This document shows, one piece after another, positions 34,346-45,019 of a DNA stretch of 64,000 nt (positions within the stretch are counted from its first letter, which is position 1; each line of letters starts with the position of its first letter). Position numbers and translations under genes: made by a program. The notes under the pieces are model-generated. The model searched no databases. It was given only the letters and a program-made list of their open reading frames with translations, and was not told the DNA's origin. Origin of the DNA: Pomphorhynchus laevis (taxonomy: Eukaryota; Acanthocephala; Palaeacanthocephala; Echinorhynchida; Pomphorhynchidae); the NCBI GenBank assembly GCA_012934845.2, contig WNNJ02001104.1, forward strand, positions 248,001 through 312,000, given 5' to 3'.

Positions 34346-35114
34346 TTCCATTTTAAACGTACAATTTTATAATTTAATTTTCTTATTTCCATTTTAAACA
34401 TATACCATATTAATGTTTTCTATAGATTACAAAGCTCAATATCAGATTTGACTAATTATAATTAGTCATCCTCATCTACAATTCAAATTATAATACTTCA
34501 ACTCAGCCATAATTCAAACTATTGCATTTTTTCTTACATTTTTCTTATATTCTGTAGTTATAAAATAAATTGAAAAAATATTTTATAAGAAAAATACAAT
34601 AAAATACAAGATTTTGGAAATAAGACTGCATTTTACGGAATCATTTACATTTTATAGTTGAATTATTCTCATTGATTTTAACTCATAAATTACATTAATA
34701 TTTTATGATGTATAGGCACTGTGTGAAAGACATTGCGCATTAGATACAGAAAAAGATAAATTTTAAATCATAAATTGGTAATTGACAGTACCTGCTAATG
34801 AAGAATGGGTTGAATTACTCTTATGCTGTAGATTTAAATTCAGTTATCATATTACAAAACAAGAAAAATTGAATTTAAAGCAAAATTATGTTGATATTCT
34901 AATAATATTGAATGTCCATAATTAATGTGTTCATATTTACCTAATGAAGCTAAGCACATCAAAAAGCACATCATTTTAAGTTTGTAGGTCATTTCTACAA
35001 ACTTAAAATTAAGATTTGTAGAAAAGTTGACACAAAATCCTTATTTTAACGATTGAAATCAAATCTTCATGGATAACATGAAACATCGTGTCATTTATAA
35101 AAATAAATTAAAAA
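34346..35114. other. AT-rich spacer with one 14-bp hairpin
   Basis: No gene. TTTTAAGTTTGTAG (34974-34987) and CTACAAACTTAAAA (34995-35008) are perfect complements with a 7-base loop. Confidence 0.5.
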
Positions 35115-35544
35115 TGCGGTAGTAAATTGATTTAGGTTAATCAAAGCGTAGTTAATCAGAAGGCTAATTCTATCTGATTAGGAATCATGCAATTTTTCTA
35201 TCTCCGAGATAGAAAATATCTGATATTTCAATCGTTTCTCTTTTTATAACATCAGCAAAGCATCACCAGTCTGCTTGTGTACATTATCAAATGTCACCAC
35301 CTATATGTATCAATACAAAAGAAAAACGATTGCAAAATAACTTGTCGATCAATATCTTTCGAATTGTGATGCATAGGGAGAAAAAGTGCTTGAAAGAAAA
35401 TTGTCGGCCAGTACATTTGCATTTTTAATACAGTCAAGTTTTTACTCCTTCAACGCATTTTAGCGTTAAAGGAGTTTCAGAGGTCAATATAGTTTGTGCA
35501 AAGTAAATACATTTCGTATTTAGAGACTTCAATAACTAGACGAA
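35115..35544 (+). repeat. Unclassified repeat U1, copy 1
   Basis: GATTTAGGTTAATCAAAGCG ... GTATTTAGAGACTTCAATAA is repeated at 39083-39262 with the middle (about 35180-35440) absent there. It contains a hairpin CTCCTTCAACGC/GCGTTAAAGGAG near 35447-35476. It ends exactly where the minus-strand PLE copy begins. Confidence 0.6.
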
Positions 35545-38132
35545 TCAAATCAGCTAACTGAGTCTACGTATTTAATATAATTATAAAATAAACAAAACAT
35601 AATAATGCTAAATCAAAATTTAATAATTAAATAATAAAATAAATAATTGTTTTTAGATTTTCTATAATTTATATCAAGTTAAAATAAAAAATTGAAATTT
35701 AAAAAGTCATTTTTATGAATTGACTAATAAATAACAGACGTTGTATCAGAATAAGAATTAGAGGTCATCAGGAGGAACTGCTGTGCTATCAGGTTTCGGT
35801 CCCTAACTCCTCTACCCTTTCTGCTTGATAGTATTTTTATAGTAACCTAGTTTAAAATATGTATCTATTAAATTATTTAAATGATTTTGAAGAAAGCCAA
35901 TATCATTACATATTGTTGCAATTCTTAAAATTTCATTATTTAATGTATTATATTTTATATTATATGGTATGCATGAATGCTCATGCAAAAATATGTTTCT
36001 TGTAAATTTAAATATGTCATCTTTACGATATAAATTAATAGTAGTTTTAGTTAATGTTAATTTAATATTCATATCTAGATATACACCTTCTTTATCATTA
36101 GTATCGGTTTTGTTAAGAATAAGGCTTTCTGGATAAATGTGCTCACTAATTGAATAAAAATTATTAGAATTAAATACACATATATCATCAATGTATCGAA
36201 ACATATTTCATATATTTATATTGTTTAGATTTAGTTTTTACACAGTTATGAACAAATTCATATTCTATAAAGCTTAAAAACAAGTCAGCTATAATTGGGC
36301 TACTATTACCACCCATTGGAACACCTTTTACTTGTCTAAATATAGATGTCCCTACTTTTAAATAATTTTGATTTATCAAAATATTTAAGGATTCTATTAA
36401 TTCAATTTTATCCATATATTTATATTTATTTGATGGTTTAATTTTTGTTAGATAGGCGTTATAATTATTATAACATATATATGTATATCTTTTTCCGAAT
36501 ATAAGATTAATTAATTTTACTAACGCTTCTTTAATATCTACTAAATCTAGATTTGTATAAAGCGTACTAAAATCGTATGTATTTATATTTTGAAAATTTA
36601 TTCCTTTTGTCTGTTCTAAAAATTCTTTTGTAGAATTAATACTGAAATAGTGTTTTATACCAGTATTAATTTCGATTACCTTGCAATATTTTTTAAAGTG
36701 TGCTTTAATTACTTTAAGTATTTTATTCATATAGACAAAAAGAGGTTTTCATGTACATTTAAACGCACTACATATGAACTGAGGTATTATTGGATTTTTA
36801 TGTAACTTTGGATTTCAATATAATATAGGTATAGTTTTATTATCTGATTCAACCTTTCATACCCTTTTTATCTATTATAGAACAGTGACTTGTAATAATT
36901 GTTTCAAAACTCAACTCACTACGTTCATATGTTGGATTTACATTTGAATCATTAGAATTAACCTATTTCATTAGTATATCATAATAAAGCTTTTTCCATA
37001 TGAAGACAAAGTTATTACTTGCTTTGTCAATAGTTGTTATTATATAGTTATCCTTTAATTTAGTAAGTTATTTATACATATCATTGTTAATTTTATCTTT
37101 CCTCTTATAATTGTTTGTTATTTTCATTTTATTTTTAATTTTATCAAATATATAATCTTTTCAAATTTTGTCTTAGATATATTCGAGCTTTCACTATTAA
37201 TCAGCTTACTAAAGTAATCATTTAAGTTATTATATAACGAATTGTAAATTTTATTTTTGTCGTTGTTATTATTTAATCTCTATTTTTTTACCCTTTTGAT
37301 AGCAGCTTTCTTAATTCACAATTTTTAATTAATTTTAGATTATGGGTACATATATGTTCATTTATTTTATGAAAATTAAGACTGCAATCGCATTCTGTTT
37401 CTATAATGTTTATAATATTATCGTTATATATTGATTTTAATTCTATTTAATTACAAATTTTTCGTCCTAATGGTGGTAGGCGTTTATACCTTATTTTTGG
37501 AATATATTTACTTAAATTTGACCCTATTATTTCTGTACTTTTAGAATTATTTAAAAGTCTGGCTATATTTATGTTATCTATACATTTATTAATGAAGTTT
37601 ATGGTTAATGTATATTTTCTATTGTTATTATTAACATTTATTGTACGATTATAGTATTTTGTATTACAATAACTGTCTATTATACAACTTAGCCTATCAT
37701 AGTCGTTAATTAATTTTTGATTTATTGAACATATGATATCTTTAGAAAAACTTCTTATATTTACATAAAGATCTTTTAGCTTATTATCTCTTAAAAGTTG
37801 TTTTAATATTTCTAATTGTTCATTTATATACATATCTTTTTTAATATTTTTAACTCTATTTTTTCTATTCCTTTTATCACCATGACTTCTTGGTTTGCGT
37901 TTAACCTGGATTATTATAATATAGTTGTTTATTATGTATTATACTACTGTCAATTCCTTGTACCACGTCATTCAATCCTGATGGGTACATGGAATTAAGC
38001 GTTTTAATCCAAAAATCTTCTTTTTCTAATAGTTTTTGATTTAATATAGAAATGTTTTCTTCGATAATATGTTCTAAAATAAATAATTTACAGTTTTTAA
38101 TATCGTGTCCTATTAATCTCATATGTTTATGA
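35545..38132 (-). pseudogene. Second copy of the permuted PLE, 5' truncated and broken
   Basis: Reverse-oriented and very close to the 28.2-32.0 kb element (only scattered amino-acid differences seen, e.g. KTNIND to KTDTND). It starts inside the GIY-YIG domain (HMRLIGHDIKNC, 38122), missing about the first 104 codons. Open pieces: 37901-38122, 37447-37833, 36188-36730 (RT motif A and B) and 35812-36204 (motif C onward). A two-base loss at about 36190-36204 shifts frame just before FRYIDD. The last codons and most of the 3' region up to the pLTR are deleted near 35815. The terminal repeat remains at 35545-35800. Confidence 0.85.
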
Positions 38133-38192
38133 GATTTAAGTTAAGTTTGAACTGATAAAGTCATTGTTTTTCATTTACAAAAAAGAAAACAA

Positions 38193-38642
38193 TTAACGGA
38201 AAAAACTGCGTAGTAGTGCCACTTGTCCGAATCCGACAGAAAGTATAACGCAAAATTGCAAGACTGACCACGTTCTTATTTTCTTTAGAAGACTTTTTAT
38301 AACAATACGATCTCCTGCGTCATTAATCCGCTTGTGAGTAAAGTAATCGATAAAAATATCGAGATTTTTGTGAATAGAATGAACAGAGGTCTCTACAAAT
38401 GTCAGTGGCCCGTTGTGTTCTGTTGGTATTCGACCCGCTTCTTCATCGCCAGCCATAAAATCAAAATACACACGTTTATCAGCCAGGCTCGAGAAACGAT
38501 TGCTAAAACAAAATTTGTATATCCCAATCTCAGAAGCTGGTCCTTTCCATTGATCGTAATGTTTGCTTTTTGCACTGTAAAGTTGTTTTTCACTTGGAGA
38601 GTAAAGAATAACATCAACATCGTTATTACCGCCGTTAACCAC
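38193..38642 (-). CDS. p24/TMED cargo receptor, exon 2 (GOLD domain, coiled coil, TM)
   Basis: Begins right after an acceptor (TTGAATAAATAG) in phase 0 with VVNGGNNDVDVILY and continues GIYKFCFSNRFSS, KRVYFDFMAGDE, a helical SVHSIHKNLDIFIDYFTHKR region, WSVLQFCVILSVGFGQVALL (membrane span) and SFFR before the stop. These are the signatures of the emp24/gp25L/p24 family (TMED3/TMED7-like), type I membrane proteins that shuttle cargo between ER and Golgi. The conserved luminal Cys (KFCFSN) is present. The cytosolic tail is very short (RSFFR) and lacks a clear dilysine. Exon 1 is at 57118-57279. Confidence 0.85.
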   Translation of the reverse strand: MVNGGNNDVDVILYSPSEKQLYSAKSKHYDQWKGPASEIGIYKFCFSNRFSSLADKRVYFDFMAGDEEAGRIPTEHNGPLTFVETSVHSIHKNLDIFIDYFTHKRINDAGDRIVIKSLLKKIRTWSVLQFCVILSVGFGQVALLRSFFR

Positions 38643-39082
38643 CTATTTATTCAACAGAAAACTGTCTAAATGTCGTTGTGTCATTGAAATTTAATAAAAT
38701 CAGTTATAAATTTGATTTTATTGAACGAACTTTTAAGTTGAATTTATTCAGTGTTCAAATTTAATAAAATCAATTTAATTCCTATAACGTGACATTTATC
38801 GACGAAATATAATAAGAAATTTTTTAGTTTTGCTAATCTAGTCGTTAATATTTAGCAGTTAAGATTAAATGAGAATATTTTTACAAATATAAAATATAAA
38901 TCAAAACTTTTCGATAAGGCATTTTCAAAATATTTTAAAAAATTGCATTTAAAAAATTCTTAAATCGTTAATTAATCGTTAATTAAATCGATAAAACACA
39001 AAATATAAACAATTATTCCATTAAACAATTATTAAATCTATTAAACTATCTTTGTGTCAATTATAAATAAAAATTTAAATTT
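38643..39082. other. AT-rich TMED intron sequence, no feature
   Basis: Contains a repeated AATTTAATAAAATCA word (near 38692 and 38758). No gene. Confidence 0.45.
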
Positions 39083-39262
39083 AAAATTTTGATTTAGGTT
39101 AATCAAAGCGTAGTTAATCAGAAGGTTAATTCTATCTTATTAGGAATCGAGCAATACATCTTTTTCAAAACATTTTAGCGATAAAGGAGTTTTAGAGGCC
39201 AATATTGTTTGTGCAATGTAAATACATTAAGTATTTAGAGACTTCAATAACCAAATGAAACT
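39083..39262 (+). repeat. Unclassified repeat U1, copy 2 (internally deleted)
   Basis: Matches both ends of 35115-35544 and lacks its centre and the left arm of the hairpin. The two copies are direct repeats bracketing the broken PLE and TMED exon 2. Confidence 0.55.
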
Positions 39263-39429
39263 AAAGTTATAAGTTTGAACCGACAAAGTTAAAACTTATC
39301 GGATCGTAATCGTATCTTAATCTTATTTTTACGATATCTTAATCGTAACAGGATTAATTTATTAATTTGTTACAATTAATCAATAATATCAGAATATTAA
39401 ATATAATTACATTATAATTTAAATAAATC

Positions 39430-39600
39430 AGATCAGTTAACTGAGTCTATACCTAAATGTAAAAATGTAAGTATCCTAATTTTAAAATTTTCTATAATTG
39501 TAATTTCTATAAAATATGGGTTGATTAATATTACGATTATATTATGGATTAAATGTCATTACTCAAAGTTACTGACATTTATAATCTTCAATAGGACAGA
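39430..39600 (-). mobile_element. PLE terminus remnant
   Basis: ATCAGTTAACTGAGTCTATA, then eroded A/T sequence including TTTCTATAATTGTAATT, resembles the terminal end of the PLE family in reverse orientation. It is not complete. Confidence 0.4.
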
Positions 39601-39635
39601 CTGAATATCAAATCCAATTTAACTTCGAAATATAT

Positions 39636-39797
39636 TCGCCTGGAATCAACTCCCTCTCGACGTCCGCCACGCTCCCTCCTTTATCACATTCAAACACTTC
39701 CTCCGTTCACACCTTCTCGACACCTGATTTACATTTCTGTTTTGTTGTGGTCATGTAAGCGTGCGCTGGCACGCATTTGCCACGTTAAAATAAATCT
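39636..39797 (+). pseudogene. L2-like LINE 3' end
   Basis: Reads AWNQLPLDVRHAPSFITFKH then FLRSHLLDT and ends with the hairpin 39747-39783 (GTGG ... GCGTGC-GCTG-GCACGC ... GCCAC) and TTAAAATAAAT. Near-identical to 62559-62697 and similar to 46895-47175. Confidence 0.7.
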
Positions 39798-40021
39798 TTT
39801 TTATAGTCCCACGATTGTATCGCTCGAAAGTCATGAAACGCTTAATACTTAGTAAAATGTTTTAAAAGATCTGGAATCCTTGAATATAATAGTTGATAGC
39901 CAACATGGCTTTCGTCCTAATTGGTCAACTATTAGTAATTTACTGGTATCCATGGATGTATGGCAATCTGCATGTGATAGAAAGATTCAAACATACGTTA
40001 TATTTGTTGACTTTTCTCGTT
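39798..40021 (+). pseudogene. CR1-like LINE fragment, RT fingers to motif A
   Basis: Same family as 9540-9735: a MERLILSKM-type segment, then DSQHGFRPNWSTISNLLVSM and TYVIFVDFSRL. It stops abruptly at 40021 where the L2-like element on the other strand ends, so it was cut by that insertion. Confidence 0.75.
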
Positions 40022-42330
40022 TATCTATTTATAGTGGCAAATGCAGGCCTATGCCTGCTTATAAGCCCACATAGTAGGAAAAGAACAAACAAATAAATAA
40101 ATGAGAATAAAAAAAAACAAAACAAAAAATAGAAAGTAAAATTAAAATGTTGATGAAATTGATGCAGGTATATTGAAAATAATGGAGATGAGTGGAATGT
40201 GGCAAGGCGTCGGGGGAAATAAAAATGTTGAGTGGTTCGGTTAACGATGTATGAAGAATTGTGAAATGGATAAGACATTGAGGTAATGCATTTCTTGATT
40301 TATTGTGGAAGAGGAGCTATTTTGCATGAACGTATACGCTGTTTGAAGAGTGGAAGCGACGAAGAAAAACGGACGTAAAGTGGTAAAGAATTCCAGGCAA
40401 TGGGGTCAGTCAATGCGGAAGTCGATCAGATTACGAATGCGATTAAGGCCACGAAGAAATAAGAAAGAAGAGCGAACTTTGCCATGAACAAATGGTTTGA
40501 GTGAAAGTAAATTTTCGAAGTGAAAACCTAAGAAAATCATATTGTTAACTATTGGGGGGGTTATCTAATTAACCGATAAAATAGGTGGAGTTATGTCGAG
40601 GTGATGAGGGATGATCGACATGATTTTGGACTTTTCAGGATTAAGATCTAGACGATGAGAGAAAATATGGTTGGAGATAGACATCAGACAATTTTAGGCA
40701 GAAGTAGCGAGGTCGTGGATACATATATGATGCGCGTGAGAGTAGAAACGGATATAATTGGAATACTGCATCATACGAAAGTTATGGTTACGAGTTATAT
40801 AAATCAAGTCGTCGAGAAGAAGGAAGAAAAAAGAAAACCTAAAACGGAGCCTTGTGAAACATTGTGCGAGATGAAGATATATATGAAAAGGAATTTGAGT
40901 GAACATAATAAGAGCGTTTGGAGAGATAAGATGTGAACCAGGCTATAGTAGAAACTGAGAAATCATAGTCTTGATGAAGACGAAATAGTAGAACAGAATG
41001 ATCAACAATATCAAAAGCAGAAGACAGCTCAAGAGAGATTACGACACTACATAGTTTGATATCGCGGGCTTGAAGTAAATCAATGAAAACTTTTAGACAA
41101 ACAAGTTCAGTATAGTAATTAGAATGGAAGGCAGATTGAAAAATGGGTATAAATTGGAACAAACAAAATATAGATTGATTTGATATAGCACAAGACGCTC
41201 AAGGAGTTTAGATAAGGTCGGAAGAAGAGAAATTGGGTGGGACGAAGATGGAAGTAAAGGAACTAAAAAATCAGTGAACGATTTTTTAGAAGAGAACGTA
41301 CGATGGCTGTCTTCCAGTTATCTGAAAAAATGCAGCTACGAATAGAACAATTGAAAATGGTGATAAGCACGGTTATATCATGGAATAAACGATTTAAGTA
41401 CATACGTGGGGATAGGGTCGGCACGCAAAGGGTATTGGGCATAGAGAGAAGAACCTTAGAGACTTGGCTTGAAGCAACAGGACAAAGATGGAATGGCTCA
41501 TGAAAAAATTTGCATAATAAGCAAGACGAGAATTGATGATTTACATGAATGGAGGAGATTGTCATAGTGATTTTTGACTGAAAATAAGAGGAGAACTCAT
41601 GGGGATCGATGAAGTGAGCATTATAAGTGCGATCAAATAGAGAATTAAAAGTTCTTTAAGTACACTTTTGATCGGACGATGATACATTCTTGTTTTGCCA
41701 AAATAGTTTACATTTGTCACGTAGAAGATAGTAACGGAAGCGTCGAAAATTTTAGTAATGAGCACGATGACTAGAGATAGAAGTGTGACCACGTTTTAGA
41801 AAACGAATACAGACTAAAAGAATGACATAGAATGCGCTTAGAAATTTCACAGTTAGAGTCGAACCAAGGGGCACACGAAGAGCGTTTAGGAATTCGGGAC
41901 TGGCGAGGTAAAATATAATCGATGATGTTAGAAAGCTCATTGGTGAAAAGTGTGGATAGACTATCAGCTGTCAAGAAGGTTACAGAATGCGACAAGAGAG
42001 GAGAGTTAAGGATAGCGAAATGCAAGAGAGTAAGCTCAAGGAGTTGCCATGGTCAACTTAAAGTTTTAGAGGTGCGAACAGGATAATTATATTAACAGTG
42101 ATGAGAAAATGGTCGGACAAACCAGGATATGAGATTGTAGAGGAAGCAAATGCAATGAGATTGTTGGGCAATTAAAGGTACAAAATAAAGTACACGGCTT
42201 GATAGTAGATCGGTAAGTTCATTTAAAAATAGGTAAGACGGTGAAGATGAACCTGTGCAATATATGATTGCAAGTTGAATAGGAAAATGAAACTAATATT
42301 TACAAAGGAGCAATTTGAATGTAGTACAGG
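40022..42330 (-). pseudogene. L2-like LINE, linker to 3' end, decayed
   Basis: From upstream on the minus strand: linker block PRQSRIPKRSSCAPWFDSNC near 41880; FSDNWKTAIVRSLLK near 41290; RT fingers and palm at 40839-41162 (QSAFHSNYYTELVCLKVF, VVISLELSSAFDIVDHSVLL with Glu for the first Asp of motif A, FTSYLSKRSYYV); motif C area at 40694-40906 (MMQYSNYIRFYSHAHHI, Asp-Asp lost). The 3' end is a hairpin at 40034-40070 (GTGGGC.../GCAGGC-GCCTGC/...GCCAC) followed by an A/T tail at 40022. Frames are broken repeatedly. Confidence 0.75.
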
Positions 42331-42529
42331 GTAAGGCAGAATCGATTTTTACAAGAGACGATTTTTTCAATCAATTTTACAAAATTGATTGAAAATATTA
42401 TTTCAAAAATATATAATATTATACATTTAATATTAAACATATAATATTATACTATATAATATTATATAATATAACAGTATAATATTATAGTATATGATAT
42501 AACATGAGTTTATGATACAATAACATATA
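42331..42529. other. AT-rich flank of the Gypsy element
   Basis: TATAATATTATA repeats. The LTR element landed at its right edge. Confidence 0.5.
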
Positions 42530-42534
42530 ATAGT
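42530..42534 (+). repeat. Target-site duplication, left (ATAGT)
   Basis: Same five bases as 46418-46422, directly outside the LTRs. Confidence 0.85.
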
Positions 42535-42624
42535 TGTCGTGAATTAACTAACTTGTGTTTTAATGTTATTTGTTTTGTAGATGTTTTCAATAAAGCTACT
42601 TTAGCCTCACTTTGGATCTTAACA
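42535..42624 (+). repeat. Gypsy 5' LTR, 90 bases
   Basis: Begins TGTCGTGAATTAAC, ends ATCTTAACA, contains CAATAAAGC (a poly-A signal). Identical by eye to 46328-46417. It is unusually short for an LTR. Confidence 0.9.
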
Positions 42625-42662
42625 ATTTATTGAAAACATTTGTGTGAGCATTTGTTGTCAAG

Positions 42663-43340
42663 ATGGACCCAGTCGGAAACGGATTGGCGAACGTTGATTA
42701 TGCACGATATCTGCAGCCAAGTAAACTTACAATAGACACAGAAGACCCAAACGGAGCGGATATTTGGAAACATTGGCTATCAACATTCGAAGCGTTTATC
42801 GAACACATCGGAGCTCCGTGTGAGATTCGATTAACGTTACTGCGTAATTACGTTTCTCCTCAAATTTTCAAGTCAATTCAACAACTGTCTGATTATGCAG
42901 AAGCTATCAAGACGCTTCGATCGATGTTTGAGCGACCGACCAATGTCATTTATGCTAGATATATACTATTCGCGAGGAGACAAGAAGATGCAGAAGATAT
43001 TCAACACTACACTAATAGTTTAAAACAACTAGCCTCAGAATGTAAGTTCGAAGAAGTATCGGCACAAGATCACCGAGATCAGGCAATTCTAAATGCGTTC
43101 ATAGCGGGTATTTCCTCAAAGAAAATTAGAGAACGTTTACTTGAAAACTGTACCTTAACACTAACAGACGCTTTTGAAATTGCAAAAGCTATGGAAAGTG
43201 CGGAAAAACGTTCAACGGTAATCGAAGGATCTTATTATCGACTAGCTCATGTTTCCGACAGCAGAAAGGAAGAGGCGGCAGATCAACTGGCACAAATGAA
43301 TGATAGAATAGTTGCAACAATCAAAAGTAATTGGAAGTGA
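42663..43340 (+). CDS. Gypsy Gag (capsid), 225 codons, ended by TGA
   Basis: Starts MDPVGNGLANVDYARYLQPS 38 bases after the LTR. WKHWLSTFEAFIEHIG and the FIAGISSKKIRERLLE region are typical retrotransposon capsid helices. The TGA at 43338-43340 falls in the same frame as the nucleocapsid and pol that follow, at the place where related elements usually have the first Cys of the zinc knuckle (next residues FFCG). It could be a nonsense mutation, readthrough or a recoded codon. Confidence 0.85.
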   Translation: MDPVGNGLANVDYARYLQPSKLTIDTEDPNGADIWKHWLSTFEAFIEHIGAPCEIRLTLLRNYVSPQIFKSIQQLSDYAEAIKTLRSMFERPTNVIYARYILFARRQEDAEDIQHYTNSLKQLASECKFEEVSAQDHRDQAILNAFIAGISSKKIRERLLENCTLTLTDAFEIAKAMESAEKRSTVIEGSYYRLAHVSDSRKEEAADQLAQMNDRIVATIKSNWK

Positions 43341-44675
43341 TTTTTTTGTGGAAGTCAATCAAAGCATAGTCGAGAATCTTGTCCGGCAAAAAATTCAATT
43401 TGCCATAAATGTCAGAAGGAAGGACATTTTGCAAGAGCGTGTCGATCTTCACAATTCGGTCGTAATAAATACTCTGCGTGCATTTCTTCAATACTGTCTG
43501 ACCGAAAAGCTGTAGACCAAATATCCATTTGCAACAAAAGAGTAGAGTGTTTGTTTGACACAGGGAGTTGTTATAGTTTTATTCGAACTGATATTGTGAG
43601 TAAGATGAAATTGCCTATCGTCAGAGATATACGGCCTATTACAATGGCCACTAATCGCTTCAAGACTTTAACTAAAGTCCATGTTACTACGTCCATCATC
43701 TACAAGTCCCAAATTTATAAAAACATTATATTTCATGTTCTGGACGACTTATGTACCGAAGCAATATTGGGGATGGATTTTATGAATGAGCATAAGAGTT
43801 TCAAACTAAAATTGAATGGTCCTAGAAACGAATTGGTAATTGCTGCTTTGCGACCTATAGATTTCAAGCCAGTTCGACCATTTTCACATCTAAATGAACA
43901 TTGCATTCCTATTGCAACGAGGTCTCGCCGGTATAATCCAGCCGATCGTGATTTTATTCGATCGGAGGTTCAGAAGTTATTGAAAGATGGGATTATCGAA
44001 CCTTGTATTTCACCATGGCGAGCTCAAGTGGTAGTTACGTGCTCGGAGAGACATAAACGCAGGCTTGTTATTGATTACTCACAAACGATAAATAAATATA
44101 CATTGCTGGATGTCTATCCTTTGCCAAACTTACAAGATCTTGTGTATGAAATTAGCAAATACAAATGGTTTTCTACAATTGACTTACAGTCTGCTTATCA
44201 TCAAGTTCCTCCACATCCAGACGATAGACTATATACTGCCTTTGAAGCAGATGGAAGATTATATTGCTTTGCGAGATTGCCCTTTGGTTTGAAGAATGCA
44301 GTGTCATGCTTTCAGCGATGTATGGATCACATGATTGAAACAAATGAATTAAAAAGTACATTTGCCTATCTAGATAACATTACAATTTGCGGAATGACCC
44401 AACAAGAACACGACGAAAATCTGGGCAAATTCAACAGTGTCGCTACCAAGTGCGGGCTCACAATGAATACAACTAAATGTGAATTTAACAAGAAAGAAAT
44501 AAAGCTTCTCGGCTACTTAATTTGTCAAGGAGTACTGAAACCAGATCCGGACAGATTGCAGGCTTTACATGAACTCCCCCCCCCTACGATGTCAGATCCT
44601 TACAACGAAGTATTGGACTCTTTGCTTACTACTCGTCTTGGATACCAGAATTTTCACAAAAGATTGAATTCTTGA
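43341..44675 (+). CDS. Gypsy nucleocapsid, protease and reverse transcriptase (part)
   Basis: In frame with gag. A CCHC knuckle (CHKCQKEGHFARAC) is near 43405. Protease: LFDTGSCYSF near 43550 and AILGMDF near 43760. RT: LLKDGIIEPCISPW, LVIDYSQTINKYT, WFSTIDLQSAYHQ (motif A), FARLPFGLKNAVSCFQ (motif B) and FAYLDNITICG (motif C). Motif C is YLDN rather than YLDD, a variant I believe is common in this sub-family. The frame runs off at 44675; the true continuation is in the next frame after a run of nine C at 44576-44584. Confidence 0.85.
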   Translation, partial: FFCGSQSKHSRESCPAKNSICHKCQKEGHFARACRSSQFGRNKYSACISSILSDRKAVDQISICNKRVECLFDTGSCYSFIRTDIVSKMKLPIVRDIRPITMATNRFKTLTKVHVTTSIIYKSQIYKNIIFHVLDDLCTEAILGMDFMNEHKSFKLKLNGPRNELVIAALRPIDFKPVRPFSHLNEHCIPIATRSRRYNPADRDFIRSEVQKLLKDGIIEPCISPWRAQVVVTCSERHKRRLVIDYSQTINKYTLLDVYPLPNLQDLVYEISKYKWFSTIDLQSAYHQVPPHPDDRLYTAFEADGRLYCFARLPFGLKNAVSCFQRCMDHMIETNELKSTFAYLDNITICGMTQQEHDENLGKFNSVATKCGLTMNTTKCEFNKKEIKLLGYLICQGVLKPDPDRLQALHELPPPTMSDPYNEVLDSLLTTRLGYQNFHKRLNS

Positions 44676-45019
44676 GAAACGCTTCATTCCCTATGAACGC
44701 TGAATCAAAACTGTCATTTGAAAAGCTTAAAGCAGATATTGCGAGTGCTTCTTTATACCACATCAATAACGCTCAAGCGCTAACAGTCGAGACAGACGCT
44801 TCTGAAACGTGCATTGCGGCTACACTGAACGGAGACGGTCGTCCGATTGCGTTTTTTTCAAGAAAACTTTCTGTAAGCGAGCAGAGATGGGCAGCAATCG
44901 AGAAAGAGGCTTTAGCCATAGTGGAATCCCTTATTAAGTGGCGACATTTTCTTATCGGAAGGCATTTTAAAATCATCACAGACCAAAGATCAGTTAGTTT
45001 TATATATTCAATCAACTAA
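44585..45019 (+). CDS. Gypsy RT connection and RNase H
   Basis: In a different frame from the preceding segment, starting after the C9 run: SLQRSIGLFAYYSSWIPEFS then ETDASETCIAATLNGDGRPI, IAFFSRKLSV, IEKEALAIVESLIKWRHFL and IITDQRSVSFIY, which are RNase H landmarks. The frame ends at TAA 45017-45019. The expected continuation (QLNGSK) is one frame away, implying a one-base loss near 45010. Confidence 0.85.
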   Translation, partial: YDVRSLQRSIGLFAYYSSWIPEFSQKIEFLRNASFPMNAESKLSFEKLKADIASASLYHINNAQALTVETDASETCIAATLNGDGRPIAFFSRKLSVSEQRWAAIEKEALAIVESLIKWRHFLIGRHFKIITDQRSVSFIYSIN

